64,000 nt of DNA from Branchinecta lynchi (taxonomy: Eukaryota; Arthropoda; Branchiopoda; Anostraca; Branchinectidae), in contig JAKZAP010000010.1 of assembly GCA_023053575.1 (NCBI GenBank), positions 11,555,225 to 11,619,224 of the forward strand. The letters run 5' to 3'. Below the pieces are notes generated by a model. It was not told the DNA's origin. It saw only the letters and a list, made by a program, of their open reading frames with translations, and made no database searches. Of the stretch, positions 1-12,180 are shown piece by piece; position 1 is the first letter of the stretch, and each line of letters begins with the position of its first letter. The translations under genes and the position numbers were made by a program.

Positions 1-1072
1 TTACCATGACCTTGAGTATGGCACTTGACCATTTACAAACGGTAATTATTGTAGCGGGGTGAAAGATTGTGCACTGTGTATCAACGCGTAAGTACAGTTA
101 AGGGATAATGAGATGTAGTATCAACGTATGAACGACGGTGCTTAGCAACTTTAGATAAGGAGTTTAACGCATTTTGATTACTCAAAATCTTTGGTTTTAA
201 ACTGTATAGAATCTGTACCGACCGTTGACTCGAAATTAATCTTTTCTAGCCTACGATCAAAAAACTGGTGACAGTGACTGAAATGTTGTCAAAACACAAG
301 CAGAAGTACACTGAGATGATACGCTAGAGTTTGTGTTTTATCTTCGTTCGTCAGGATGGGTATGAGTGATTTCTTTTGATTATCTAACCAACGCTCAATT
401 TCTTTAATTTGTTAATTGTATTTAATTCTGCGTTATAACAGCTCTCTGGGTATAATTTTTCGGGCCTGTGTGTTGCTCTCCAGTCGTCAGCGTATTATGA
501 CATCGGTACTATAAAATGACTTGTTTACGTTAAAAATCGGCAATCAGCATGAAGTTTGTGATACAGTTGTCACGAATTTTGCTGATTTCTAGCGGAGTGA
601 CCGCTTTTTTGTTTTGTTTTGTTGTTTAGTACAAACCCGCGCTCTTATACTGTTCTTGCCGTACAAAAAAAAGCATGCGCTGCGCTTTAAATGAACATTT
701 TCATCCAGTAGCGGTCGGAAATTCCCAATTTTTCATCCATGTTAGACAAATATTTTGAAGAAAACAGCCGAGTGTCACTTATTCGGATGACTGATAAGTC
801 GATCGTGGGAATACAGACTGGGGTTTCTGGTAGTGCAGCTGTATGTCGTGAATTGTATATCACCAGCATCTTTGCCTCCACTTAGTGTATTAAAAATAGA
901 TATCAGATATACTGACTTCCTGCCTTCGAAAAACTTTTCCGGACAACCCGGTGTCTTTGTCTGAAATCTACTGCGCTTTGCAAAAATAATGGCAGCTTCT
1001 CTACCGCATGCTCTGAAAATGATTTTAACTGGATCGCTACTCCTGTTTGGCGTGTTAGAAAGGAAAGGGATT
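1..1072. other. Unassigned non-coding DNA
   Basis: I recognise no gene, RNA or repeat family here. ORFs are at most 64 codons and show no known motif. Base composition is AT-rich and complex, unlike the G-rich B repeats further along. It could be single-copy intergenic DNA or an old unrecognised repeat. Confidence 0.4.
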
Positions 1073-1315
1073 GAGCGTGTTCCAGCCTTCTAACAATAGT
1101 AACTATTAGTTACTATTGTCGTTCCAGCCTCGTGAAAACGGTGAAATAGTAACTAACAGTAACTGTTTTTGCTTACCACGCTCGGAAGCGTAGTAAGCGT
1201 GGTAACTACGAATCTCTTTGCCGTGATTGGTCCAACAGGATAGTTGCCTGAAAGCAGAAAAATGTGTTCCAGCCTCGACGCCAAGATGCCAGAACTCGTG
1301 ATACGGAACACGCTC
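1073..1315. mobile_element. MITE family E, copy 1 (3-bp TSD)
   Basis: This 243-bp element begins GAGCGTGTTCC and ends with its reverse complement GGAACACGCTC. It is bracketed by the direct repeat ATT (1070-1072 and 1316-1318). The interior is full of short palindromes such as ATAGTAACTATTAGTTACTAT and has no coding capacity. A second copy at 7872-8096 has the same ends and its own 3-bp duplication, which makes the boundaries secure. Terminal inverted repeats plus a 3-bp TSD fit several DNA-transposon superfamilies (PIF/Harbinger, CACTA, Zator). The terminal bases do not clearly match one, so I leave it unclassified. Confidence 0.8.
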
Positions 1316-1318
1316 ATT

Positions 1319-2630
1319 GCATCCAGGCTTAAGACTCATATAGTCGTTAAAGCACAAGTGACAGCGAGCAGCAATTTTTTTTTTAATATTTCACTTCATA
1401 CTGTATAGTCTTAGTTCAGTTTTGGGAAGTTTTCGTAGATAGGCTACGTTGCTTTACTCCAGCTTGAGTAACAAGTTTAAGCGGTTTGAAAACTTTTTTG
1501 AATGAATGAATTTATTTCCAAAAAGCCCGTGGGGCCATGGCAGAAAAACAAAATAAACCCAAAATTAACACTAAAAAACACAACATTTACACCAAAAGGA
1601 GGGATTCCTTACTCCAAAAAGCGCACCCGATGCTCCATAGCCCTCCCATCTGTATTGCTGGAGGGAAGCACTCTCGAGGAAAATTTCTTTTTGTTCGAAG
1701 GCTAGGTCGCAAAACCAGCTGGAAACGGTACTCGTGTCCAGCAGTTCGCTGAATAGCTTCAAAGGCATATTCTGAGCCTTTTTTTTAACATGGAAAGCCG
1801 CATCCAACATCAAAAATCGTCAACAAAACGCTAACTCCTTCTGGCCTCTTTTCCCTTGCGAGGCGCTAGTTGTTCAGGCGGCTCGTGAGTTAAGAGAGCG
1901 CGATGACCATGATGTCTGACCAACTCATCACTAAGCAATCCCCTGTTAACAGTTGAGTGGTTTCGCCAATGCAGTAGTGCGTGAACTTTTGTTTACGAAT
2001 GATTAAACTTGCTGGACAAAAACATTATAATTGGCATTTCTTTATCCTAAACGAATTATTGCTGTGATAAAACGAAAATGCAGGTGGAGATAACAGACGA
2101 TTAAACACGTTTCTGTTGGGTTCATAGATTGGCTTTAGTTTAGTATCGAATGCAGCCAGGTCCGAACATTTAAACGGTAATATTTCTTAGCATTTAACAT
2201 CATATATATGGTTACCCGCTTTTTTAGTTGTAGTTATTTCGTCTCGTTGCCAGTTACTGATTGTGATGATTGTATTGATCTGGCCATTTTGTGTATAATA
2301 ACTTGAGCATGACAGAAGTTAGCTTCTTGTCTTTAACTCTGTCATTGTATCTTTTCAATAAATTTTTACGGATTAGATTTGGTGGGTTCTGTGTATGCAG
2401 ATGTGAACTCAGCTGTGTTTGAGTAGCTGCAAACTCGGTGAGTAGTGAGGCTCGTCCAATCCCTTCTCCGGCATTTAATCAGTTGTTAAGTCATGTTTTT
2501 TTTAACTACTTGTTATTAGTCGTTGATTTCGCTGACGAGGCTTGTGGAAATAAGGGACTGATTTCTCAACAAACAGCAGTGTGGGGGTAGGTTAAAAGAA
2601 GGAAAGAATAAACATGGTGAAGGAGGAAAG
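1319..2630. other. Unassigned non-coding DNA
   Basis: No recognisable gene. Several short overlapping ORFs (up to 80 codons, near 1500-1810) lie on both strands, which is typical of chance ORFs. An AATAAA hexamer occurs near 2357 in an AT-rich stretch and could be an old polyadenylation signal, but no upstream coding exon supports it. Confidence 0.35.
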
Positions 2631-4317
2631 GTACAAGAGTAGCGTTTTTGCAGGTAACATGGTATCTGTTACCACGGTAACTGGATCTGGAATTAGTCGT
2701 TTTTGCGGTTATCGTGGATCTGATACACGGTTGCTCTGCAAAAACGACTTTTGCCGAAATTGCACTTTTCGAAGTCAACCCGAAACAAGACCAAAGGTTT
2801 CGATGGGATCCCAAAAATTCAATATTTGATCCAGACAATTGGGTCTTGTCTTCGCCAGATCCTGTCTTCGCAAGACTCCTTGGACATTTTTACTATTAAA
2901 ATTCAAAAACAGGTTAATCATCTGAGAAAAACAAGTTCAGGTATTGAATCAGCATGTTTGTTTACCCCTATAAGCCATCTCTGTTTTGACGAAAACTTCC
3001 TGCCACTTCTGCCAATTTCCCAGTTTCGGCCGCATTCCGGAACTACTTTTCCGGCGAAAAAAGAAAGCTCAAAAACGAACTCAGCGTATCTTCTTTCCCT
3101 AATATTGAACATCTAATCAACTTCAAATAAAAATTCAACTTATAACAAATTTTCCGGCTCCAGCAGGATTCCCGTCGGACTATATGTTCGGGTAAAAAAT
3201 GATTGTCATACACGGATTCACCATCTCTTTACCCCTAAATCGAATATCTAATCAACTACAAATAAAACTCTAACTTTTAACAATTTTCAGTTTTGGCCGG
3301 ATTCTGGGCGAACTACTTGTCTGGGTAGAAAATTGTTTTCACATAAGTGTTCAGCATGTCTTCTTACCCCTAAATCGAACATCTAATCAACTCCAAATAA
3401 AACTTTTACTTTTAACAAACTTTCCGGTTTTGGCCGGATTCCGGGCGTACTACTTGTTCGGCGAGAAAATGGTTTTCACCATTGTTTTCAGCATGGCTTC
3501 CTACCCCTAAATCGAACATCTAATCAACTTCAAATAAGACTTTTACTTTTAACAGACTTTCCGGCTTTGGCCGGATTCTGGGCTAACTACTTGTCCGGCG
3601 ATAAAACGATTTTCACCATCGTGTTTAGCATGTCTTCTTACCCTTAAATCGAACAACTAATCAACTTCAAATAAAACTTTTACTTTTAACAAACTTTCCG
3701 GTTTCGGCCGGATTCCGGGCGAACTACCTTTCCGATGACAAAATGGTTTTCACCATCGTGTTCAACATGTCTTCTTACCCCATAATCGACTATCACATTA
3801 TCTGTTTAAAAATATTTAATTTGCCCCTTATTCTAAAACCCATCCCCACCCCTAAATGTAGGGCTAAATAGCCCATCTACAAACTTGACCTTACTCTTGA
3901 CCAAAAGAATCCTCACACCAAGTTTCATCAAAATATCTCATTCCCTTCGAGAGTTACAGTGCGCACAGACGGACGGAGGACAGACGGACAACTTTTGCGA
4001 TGTCATAGGTATCCCTCCACTTACGTTTTGGGATCCCAAAAACAACTGATATCCAGTTACATTACTAAGTGCTAAACTTCTTTCTCACCAATTTGACAAA
4101 ATTTGATGATAGTGAGATGACTTTTCAGATACCACGATCAGTTACCACGGTCGGACCGTTGTATGTGAATATCAGTTACCACAATAACTGGCCAGATTCC
4201 ACGATAACTGCAAAAACGCATTTTAACCGTGGTATCAGATAGCACGATAACTGCGAAAACGCCTTTAGAACGTGGTATCAGACACCATGGTATCTGCAAA
4301 AACGCAACTAATGATAC
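2631..4317 (+). mobile_element. Family F inverted-repeat element carrying an A insert
   Basis: The left arm (2631-2784) and right arm (about 4043-4317) are imperfect inverted repeats built from palindromic words such as ACCATGGT, GGTATCTG and ACCACGGT. The outer ends read GCGTTTTTGCAG... and ...CTGCAAAAACGC. Between them sits a complete A unit (2785-4042). The arms match the empty element at 57113-57494, so A is cargo or a later insertion. There is no coding capacity. The right flank and left flank both contain TACAAG but offset, so I do not claim a TSD. Confidence 0.65.
2785..4042 (+). repeat. Family A repeat, copy A1, with 136-bp tandem core
   Basis: The unit begins ACAAGACCAAAGG and ends at the palindrome TTTTGGGATCCCAAAA. 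Near the start, ACAAGACC is mirrored by GGTCTTGT about 60 bp later, a possible hairpin. The core holds about five tandem units, with TACCCCTAAATCGAA at 3230, 3365, 3502 and 3639 (period 135-137 bp), each with a TCCGG..GGCCGGATTCCGG block. The 3' part holds a short GACGG microsatellite (about 3968-3990). The same layout recurs at 9293, 28758, 31230 (reverse) and 34862, so this is a defined dispersed unit and not a simple satellite. Non-coding. Superfamily unknown. Confidence 0.75.
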
Positions 4318-4517
4318 AAGCCGATCGTGCGAGTTTCTCACTAATCGGTAGTGACAGCGGAAGGAGTGATAGCCAAATGATAAATCTGGATGGAACTTGA
4401 TGGAGAGGGCTATACTATGCTGAGGTGAGTTTGGAGAGGGATTCTGGGAAGAGCCATATAACCTTGACATCGCGAGGGTAGGGACGTAATGGACGCCATC
4501 TAGTTCCTTGATTTCAT

Positions 4518-4823
4518 TCCCGATGAAAAATTTATCTCAAAATAGTATTATGAAGTAGTACGAAAAAGTAGCATGCAGTACTAACGATGCTACTATAAGC
4601 TTCTACTTCAGGTCTACCGTGTTACCGCATACTACTATGTGCTACTATTAGCAAGACTGAATACAACTATGGTAAGACAGGATGCTACTGGACACTACTT
4701 CATAATATTGGACCAGTCTAATGCGCATTAAATGATAGTATTCTTTGCCATTACATAGTATTACATACAACGTTTTCGTACTACTACCATACTACTACGC
4801 AGGCTACAAATTTGTCATCGGGA
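4518..4823. mobile_element. MITE family G, copy G1
   Basis: The element starts TCCCGATGAAAAA and ends CATCGGGA, with an interior rich in GTAGTA/TACTAC words. A related copy at 60542-61006 shares ends and interior. A duplicated right end (about 4925-4970, finishing TTTTTCATCGGG) lies just downstream, so the locus was rearranged or a second copy landed beside it. Non-coding, non-autonomous. I see no convincing TSD here. Confidence 0.65.
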
Positions 4824-5676
4824 TCCGTTGAATACATTATTTGAATATATGTTTCAAAGTCAGCTTGAGCTCAATGAATATTTATTTTTTTGCCTGAGTG
4901 GATTAGTTCACTACAAATATCTACGTATTACTACCATACTACTACGCGGGCTACAAATTTTTCATCGGGTTGTTCACAGGGATCCATCCAGTCCGTATAG
5001 CAACTACGAACTTGTCAGAACGATTCCAGGTCCATTTTTCCAGATACAACCTGACGAAGACTCATGCCAAGAAGGGCCATGACAAGGGCAGACTAGGTTA
5101 GGTGTGATCCCCTGTCACCGTCCTCTTCTGTATTTCCGTTTCCCTGACGAATCTTACGGTTTTATCATGTTTTATGGTGTATTCAGCCCATAGTCAGTCA
5201 TGCACAAATCCCCAATTTTGGGGCACAGTGCTTATACATTGGTGACCTGTGCCTCGTAGCAAGGGCATAGTACCCCCACACAAATCGTTTGAGAAGCGAA
5301 TTTTCGTTTCAGGTTTTCAGTTCAACCGATTCTTATGTTTTTTGTACCGTTGCTCCAGGGCGCGGTGCCCAAACGTTTGCGTACCGGTTTGGACATGCCC
5401 TAACGTCCGTGTACTCCGTGTACTGTGCCCTTAACCTGGGGATTAGAGTATGACTGACCAACACCCCAGCAGCTTTCACCAACTCGCAGCGTTCACCAGC
5501 GCTAATTCGGCAGCACGTGCTGTTAAAGTCGTTTTTGAAAATAAAGTTTCTCTCTCTCTCTCCCAACAACAGCTTCGCATGAATAGAAAGAAAAACTTTT
5601 GCTACAGTATCAAAGCAGCTGAGCGGGAGACGCGCAACAGGAAGAAGTGCACGGTGCACTTTCTTACTTAATTTGG
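4824..5676. other. Mixed DNA with duplicated G end and hammerhead-like scrap
   Basis: 4824-4970 holds a second, partial G right end. At 5049-5080 a fragment reads CCTGACGAAGACTC...AAGAAGGGCC, matching the first part of the hammerhead-like motif found at 27336, but the GAAA block is lost. Further on is a short CT run (5551-5562) and ORFs up to 108 codons on either strand with no recognised motif. A phrase ATTGGTGACCTGTGCC at 5239 resembles sequence near retrotransposon gag starts, but nothing else supports that. Confidence 0.35.
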
Positions 5677-5678
5677 TA

Positions 5679-5835
5679 TGGCACTTGCAGCCTTCGGCTC
5701 ATGTGCCATGATTGTACCAATCTGTCAGTCCGCTGATCGCAAGTTAGGGTACTTCCAGATGGGCTAGGATGATGAAGCTTATCAGGCATATTAGAGACTT
5801 GGCCACATTGACCGGATCCGATTATCCAGGAGGGG
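5679..5835 (+). repeat. Family B 5' fragment
   Basis: The stretch carries the family's leading hairpin (TGGCACTTG ... CATGTGCCA) followed by the typical GTTAGGGTACTTCCAGATG and CTAGGATGATGAA blocks, then stops matching after about 160 bp. It is a truncated copy of a repeat that is 1.2-1.9 kb elsewhere in the window. Confidence 0.7.
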
Positions 5836-7871
5836 GTAATTTATAAGGAGTGAACTTGAACACGAAAGTACTCGTCAACCGGGCTTCGAGCCCAATACTT
5901 CGTTTTTTCTAGACCAGTTTGAACATGGTTCGGAAACCACTACAAAAGTCATATAGAAGCCGGCCAAGTGATCCCGCCCCAAGGCAAATTCGTCTAAGCA
6001 GTTCACATCCCGATGTTACGGGACTAGATAGATGTTGTGCAGATGGAACTTCGTACAGAGGACAAAGTGTTACCGTGAAAAAAAAAGGCAAGTATAGGAC
6101 TCCAATGTCAGAGCCACGTAAACAAAACAGGAACCACCTGGCACCTCATGCTGAAAACGAAAGATTTAATTCGATCGGAAAAATCCCTTGAGATAGAATT
6201 TTTTTTTTTTTTTTAGGTTTTTCTGACGGTACAAGTCTCTTGTTTAACTTCCCATCTACGTTATATATAGAGGGGGGAACCTTGTGGCATCCTTAAAATT
6301 TCGCTGGGTTTCGACTGCAAACCCGTACTGGCTGCTTTCAGCCTAGCTCGGTCCCCTTGGTTTTCATTAGAAACATGGACAAATTGATATTTTCTTACGA
6401 ATGGGCTCCTTGGCTTGTAAAAATCAGCGTAGTGTCGTGAGGCTGAACAAAACGATATAGGAAGCCGTGGAATTGAGAATAAGTAAGACGGGTCCTTTAA
6501 AGTCTAGTGAGTTTCACAGCAGGATAAAAGGTGGAGTACCAACTGTCCCAACTGTCGATTATACTAGTAATTACATGTCTGATGGAACGAAGCTCCTGAA
6601 CCAGTATACACCTCCGAGGTGCAGAATGCGTTTGTACCCTCAACAAACAATGACGAGACAAAGTCGAGAACAGTCAACTGCCCGCTCATTCAACAAAATA
6701 ACAACGCAAGGTGGAATTTTAATCAAAGCCAACCATTAATCACTTTAGTTCGGTTGCTATCGCCCGTCATCAGACAATATACAGCCTCCATATATGAGTG
6801 CAGAAACATATCCCCTTCATTAATTCATTTTGACATGATATAATTAGTATGATTGAGGTCAATCCTGTACATTATGATTACCTAAAAAAGGACTTGGGAG
6901 ATTTGTCAGATTATAAATTTGCTATGGAAAATAGTCGACTGGTGAAACAGCTAGATTTCTATCATCTTCACATTAAGAGCCTGTATCAGTTATGTTTGTT
7001 ATCGATTTACTTCTCATCATAATACAGAAATGTACACAAAGGGGGAGTAATTGTAGGCTACAAGATAAAAGGGAAAACATAAGGATTGTTTCGTCTTTCG
7101 AGCAAAAAATTATGTGACTGAATACCTCGAAATTGTTTACGTGGCCACTGGAGAAGCTGAGATACGCATTGGCTCCAGATCTCGGTGCCGCTATCAGCCA
7201 GGTTTCATGGCTTGGGAGAGCTGGATAGTTTGTATGCTGAACCAAGTATATCATGACGCTAAGTTGCTATTGATGACAAGGTGCGGACATCAAGACGAGA
7301 CGGTAATACTACAGCAAATACTCCGGTCAGTATTTCCGAAAATTAGTGAAGAGACCATTATATTGCACTGAATTTTCCATTCCTAGTAGGGGATTTTGGA
7401 CCGTAAATTGCAATGGGAGGACTAAAATATCATGGGTGTCAGATTACCACACCCTGGAAACAATATTACATCGGAAATCAGCAGATTCATAGGGAATTTA
7501 CTTTCACAGTGTATCGCTACGGCAACTGTTGATGCCTGCCAATCGCCAATTTACTAGCTTTGACCAATATAAGCGTAGTTTCTTTTTCTATTCGTTGTTA
7601 TTAGACACTCTAGATTATCTGTATTGTTGACAAATAATTATGGTGATAGTATTAACTGAGATTTCCCTGTAAATTCTGGACTCGACTGCAAGTGAGTCTG
7701 TTACATTTGTACATTTTTGGCACTTCAGTAATTTCACGTCCAAAAATCAAAACTTTTCTTTGGTAGTACATGCAACAGAAATTTCATCAGATAGTATTTG
7801 AGCAATCTGCCAGCTATAGAGACGGTTTATTTTGGCAGCAATGGACCTCTTCATCAACTAATCTTTATAGA
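5836..7871. other. Unassigned DNA, short ORFs without known motif
   Basis: Plus-strand ORFs at 5919-6191 (90 codons), 6467-6739 (90) and 7114-7371 (85) are the only sizeable frames. None shows a domain I recognise, none has an obvious splice context, and the first is overlapped by an opposite-strand ORF of similar length. They may be chance frames or remnants of an exon. A T15 run lies near 6200. Confidence 0.35.
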
Positions 7872-8096
7872 GAGCGTGTTCCACCCTTCTCACAATAGTA
7901 ACTAGCCTCATGAAAAGTTAATACGCTGACCGTTCCATCTTCTCGAAATAGTAACTACGGATCTCTGAAACGTGATTGGCTGGATTGCCTCGTGGAGGGA
8001 TATTTTGACGAAAACTGACAAATACCCTTGACGCCAAGAAGCCAAAATTCGTGACGTCATGCGTAGTAACTAGGGTATGTAGGATGGAACACGCTC
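7872..8096. mobile_element. MITE family E, copy 2 (3-bp TSD)
   Basis: The 225-bp element begins GAGCGTGTTCCA and ends TGGAACACGCTC. It is flanked by the direct repeat AGA (7869-7871 and 8097-8099). The interior shares the ACAATAGTAAC and CGTGATTGG blocks with copy 1 at 1073 but differs in length, so the two are separate, diverged insertions of one non-autonomous family. Confidence 0.82.
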
Positions 8097-9292
8097 AGAA
8101 TGGTTAGTTCCGAAATCCGAAATCGTCCCCACCGAAACGCTGGAATGGCTTTAACAAGAAAACGACTTATTTTCGAAGCCTCAACTACAGGAAGTCGGGC
8201 ATAATTTGTGCCCATTGTACTTTAACTCTGAATATAAATAAAATAATGGTACACTAGGCCGTGGTGGAACGCGGATGGGATTGTGAAGTTCAGAAAATAG
8301 AAAAACAAAACAGGACTATCCACGGTAGTAAAAAAAATGTTAATAGAAAAATGTGAAACCATAAAGAGCCCAGAAGCCTCGAGTTACGAAAAAAAAAATC
8401 ATTATCGGGTTCTTGACGCATTTTTTTTTGTTGCCTGCTGGCTGTAATTAGCCAAATGGTAGGCTCTCTGTTTCAAGTTGCGATAGGTTTGACAAAAACA
8501 CGTGCTTGTTCCAGTTGATTCATAAATAAGATAGAGCCTAAACTCGGATCAGAACCTATCGTCACTTCTTCAATTCATCACAAGGAAGACAGTCTTCGTC
8601 GTTACAAGCAGCTTGTTCATTCGCAGAAGAAGAGGAGTATTAAGCGAGTAAGCAAATTGCTTTGAGGATGCTATTTGAAGAAATGGAGTAGAACCAAAAT
8701 GCGAGCGAGCGCGGACTGAGTACTCAGCGCTCTTACCTGTATTAGTTAACTTTTTTCGTAAGGTTCAGGTTTGACCAACAGATCCAAAGCAGATCTTTCA
8801 AATAAATTTGAAAATATGAAAACGTGAAACTAAACGTTTTCTGGTATTGTATATATACGATGATAAAGTCGAATGATATGAATATTTTCGAGAATGATTC
8901 GCCACACAAAATTTTCGTAAAATTAGCAAGGTCAACTTCTCTTGTCGTCGCAAGCTTTTCGGAACATAATTTGCATAACTTGTGATTTTAAGTAGAAAGG
9001 ACATAAACGCATCAAAATAAGTTATTGAAAGAACGAAATAATCCCAAGTATTTAGCTGTAATTTCTTATTTTTTATTCACATTACCCCTTAATTTTTTCC
9101 CTCTTGTTTGATTTTCTTGTCAAATCTATTTTGAGCTTGTGCGCGATTCTGGGCCGTGCCAGTAGATGGTCCTAAAGTGGTACCGAGACCTGCTTTGAAC
9201 TGGCGACTAAAATAAGGGTGATCGTGGTCCAGACGTTGCAAACGTTAGAATGCTTCTTATTTACTCCTATAAACTCTTCAAGCGCCTTGATA
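8097..9292. other. Unassigned DNA with a weak tRNA-like head
   Basis: Mostly AT-rich with no gene recognised. At about 8440-8505 the plus strand reads TAGCCAAATGGTAGG (a fair Pol III A box) followed about 30 bases later by AGGTTTGAC, a poor B box. This could be the head of a tRNA-derived SINE. No acceptor stem can be drawn, so I do not call a tRNA. Confidence 0.3.
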
Positions 9293-10325
9293 ACAAGACC
9301 GAAGGTTTCGATGGGATTCCAAAAATCTGATATTTGATCCAGACAATTGAGTCTTGTCTTCGCCAGATCCAGTCTTCACCAGGCTAATCATCAGAGAAAA
9401 CCAAGTTAAGATATACCTCCTCTATAAGCCATATCTATTTTGACGACACTGACCGAAACTTCCTGCTTTACTTCTGCCAAATTTGCGATTTTGGCCGAAT
9501 TCCGAGTGAACTAATTGTCAACGTATATCCTTATCTCTATAAAGAACATCTAATCAACTTCAAATAAAACTTCAATTTACAAAAAAAAAATCCGGTGACA
9601 ACCTGATTCCGGACGAATTATACGTCCGGGTAAAAAATGATTGTCTTATACAGACTCAGCTTATTTTCTTACCCCTATGTCTACCACCTAATCAACTTCA
9701 AATAAAACTTTTGCTTTTAACAAATTTTCCGGTTCTGGCCGATTCAAGGCGAAGTAGTTGTCCGGCTAGAAAATGCTTTTCACATAAGTGTTCAGCATGT
9801 TTTCTTACCTCTAAATCGAACATTTAATCAACTTCAAATGAAACTTTTACTTTTAACCAACTTTCCTGTTTTTGCCGGATTCCGGACGAACTACTTGTCC
9901 GGCGAGAAAATTATTTCACCGCTGTGTTCAGCATATCTTCCTAAACCCAAATCGAACATCTAATCAACTTCAAATAAAACTTTTACTTTTAACAATTTTT
10001 CCGATTTTGGCCGGATTCCGGGCTAACTACTTGTCCGATGACAAATTGGTTTTCACCATCTTGCTCAGCTTGTCTTCTTACCCCATAATCGACTATCACA
10101 TGAGCTGTTTAAAAATATTTGTTTGCCCTTAATTTGTACCCCCACCCCTAAATGTAGGGCTACAAAGCCCATCTACAAACTTGACCTTACACTTGACCCA
10201 AAGAACCCTTACACCAAGTTTCATCAAAGTATCTCATTCCCTTCGAGAGTTATCGTGCTCACAGACAGACGGACATTTTTGCGATGTCATAGGTATCCCT
10301 CCACTTCGTTTTGCGATCCCAAAAA
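9293..10325 (+). repeat. Family A repeat, copy A2
   Basis: It starts ACAAGACCGAAGG and ends at GCGATCCCAAAAA, with one base change breaking the terminal palindrome. The tandem core, the CCCCTAAATGTAGGG block, the CTCATTCCCTTCGAGAGTTA block and the GACGG microsatellite are in the same order as in A1. It is not flanked by F arms, so A can move or be found independently of F. Confidence 0.75.
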
Positions 10326-10439
10326 GTAACATAATGAACTGAAGGAACGCGGTACATTTGAAAGCGGTGAACGAAAAGACATTTCCTGTGTTACAAATAA
10401 GTAAAAATGTTGAAAATGCTCTTTGGTTTTATCGAACTT

Positions 10440-12180
10440 GTCTTCCGGCCAAGTGCCATATACCGATCACTCGCCCTCAAACTTCCGTACCAGGGCCAAA
10501 TGTGGTTCAGCTACAATTAAAGATTATCTAATGCATCTTCTCGTACTGGCTATCAAGTTTCACTCAGGTTAAAGTATTTTTCGGGAAACTCCGGTACACC
10601 CCCCCACACCGTGTTCAGATCCGGTTCGGACCCTAAAAAATGTCATCTAGGACACATGGTCTCTATTCTTTCCAAGTTTGATTCAAACCTCTCCATCCGT
10701 TTCCCCTACGCGAGCTAACAAATTTCCGTACCCCCCCCCCCCCCTCCAACTCCTCCCACTGTGGTCGAACACAACTAGGACACATAAACTTCGCATCTCT
10801 GACATTTTCTCTTCTCGTCCTTCAAGCTTGACTCGAATCGGAACATTTCTGCAAATTTCCGTTTTCGGCTTGATCCTCATCCTCTACCGTTGCCAGATCC
10901 GGTCCGGCCGCCAAATAACAAACGAGGCAGCATTAAACTCGGCACTGTCCAACTTGCATCCCAGTTAGCCCATTCGTTTGGTTTTTGACCAAAGTTTACG
11001 GTCCTACCCTCCAGCTACCCCAGCCAATGCCGCATGTGGTTCGGAGACATGATTTGCATATCTAGCTTATTAGTTCTTATCACCCATAAAGTTTCACTCG
11101 AATCGGACCACCCGTTAGCAAACTACGCAAGTAAGCAATTTCCGGATTCCGCTTCCGTTAACTCCCCCTAAAATGGCCGGATCCAGGAACAGAAATCTCC
11201 CTAGGACATTGTGTCAGGTCTTTAAGTCTCTTTAGTCGGGTCGCTAATATACCTGCCTAGTTTTATCCTAGCACATCTAGAAGTACCCTAGCTTGCGATC
11301 ACCGGCCCGATGTGATGTGGTTCTGTCAAGGATCTATTTAAGGCCTATGCTTGTTCTTCCCACCAAATTCCATCCGATCCCTCGGCGCTAGGCGTTTACA
11401 AATATTCCGGTGTCCCCCTTTATCCCCCCCCCCCCCCTCCCACAAGTATCGGATCTGGTCCGGGCTTGACATGGAACATCTGAGACGACACCTCTTTCCA
11501 CTTGCCAAGTTTCATTCAAATCCGATCGCCCGTTCGACAGTTATGAATGCCACAAGATTCCGGATTCCCCATCCCTCCACTCCCCCCACGATGATCGGAT
11601 CATGCAAACAACTATTGTCAAGTCAGTTTGTCAGAGTCCCTGATATGCCAGTCTAGTTGCATGGTCCTAGTGCATCAGGAAGTACCGAACTCACGGTTTA
11701 ATCAGGACCCCCCCCCCCCATAGTGCCCGAATCCGGTCCGGTTATGTCAATGATTTATCTAGGACTTGTGCTTGCTGGTCCCGCCTAGTTTCATCCTGAT
11801 CCCTCCACTCTAAGCGTTTCCCAAGATTTCTGGTTCCCCTCTCCTACTCCCCCCGAAGTCACCGGATCCGGTCCGGATTTTATGTGGATCGTCTGAGACA
11901 CGAGTTCTTTCCAAAAACCAAGTTTCATTAAGATCCGATCACCCGTTCAAGAGTTATAAATACCTCAAGATTCCGGATTGCCCCTCCCTCCCCTCCCCCC
12001 ACGATGCTCGGATCGGGGAAGTGACTATTTCCAACTTAATCATTTGGGGTCCCTGATATGCCTGCCAAGTTTCATCGTCCTAGCTTATGAAGAAGTGCCC
12101 GAACTAGCAAAACCCGGATCGACAGACGGACGGACGGACAGAAATTGCGATCGCTACACTGTAAAGTAAAATACCCCTCT
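10440..12180 (-). repeat. Family B, reverse-oriented degenerate copy
   Basis: The run is C-rich on the plus strand. Read in reverse it shows the family landmarks: a GACGG/GTCC microsatellite near 12118-12140, GATGAAACTTGG blocks, poly-G tracts (C runs at 10730-10744, 11426-11437 and 11709-11719) and a GATCGGAT block. A short forward 5' hairpin piece (CTTCCGGCCAAGTGCCATATACCGATCAC) sits at 10450-10478, so two copies or an inversion meet here. Non-coding; ORFs through it are proline-rich artefacts. Confidence 0.6.

Noticed and set aside
3230..3780. Regular repeats spaced at about 136 bp, considered as a CRISPR array
   Set aside because: Units are contiguous tandem repeats without unique spacers, in a eukaryotic repeat found in several places.
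5236..5260. Possible LTR retrotransposon gag/PBS phrase
   Set aside because: No paired LTRs, no primer-binding site next to a TG..CA end and no gag or pol frame nearby.
8440..8505. tRNA gene
   Set aside because: A-box-like sequence exists, but no acceptor or T stem can be paired.
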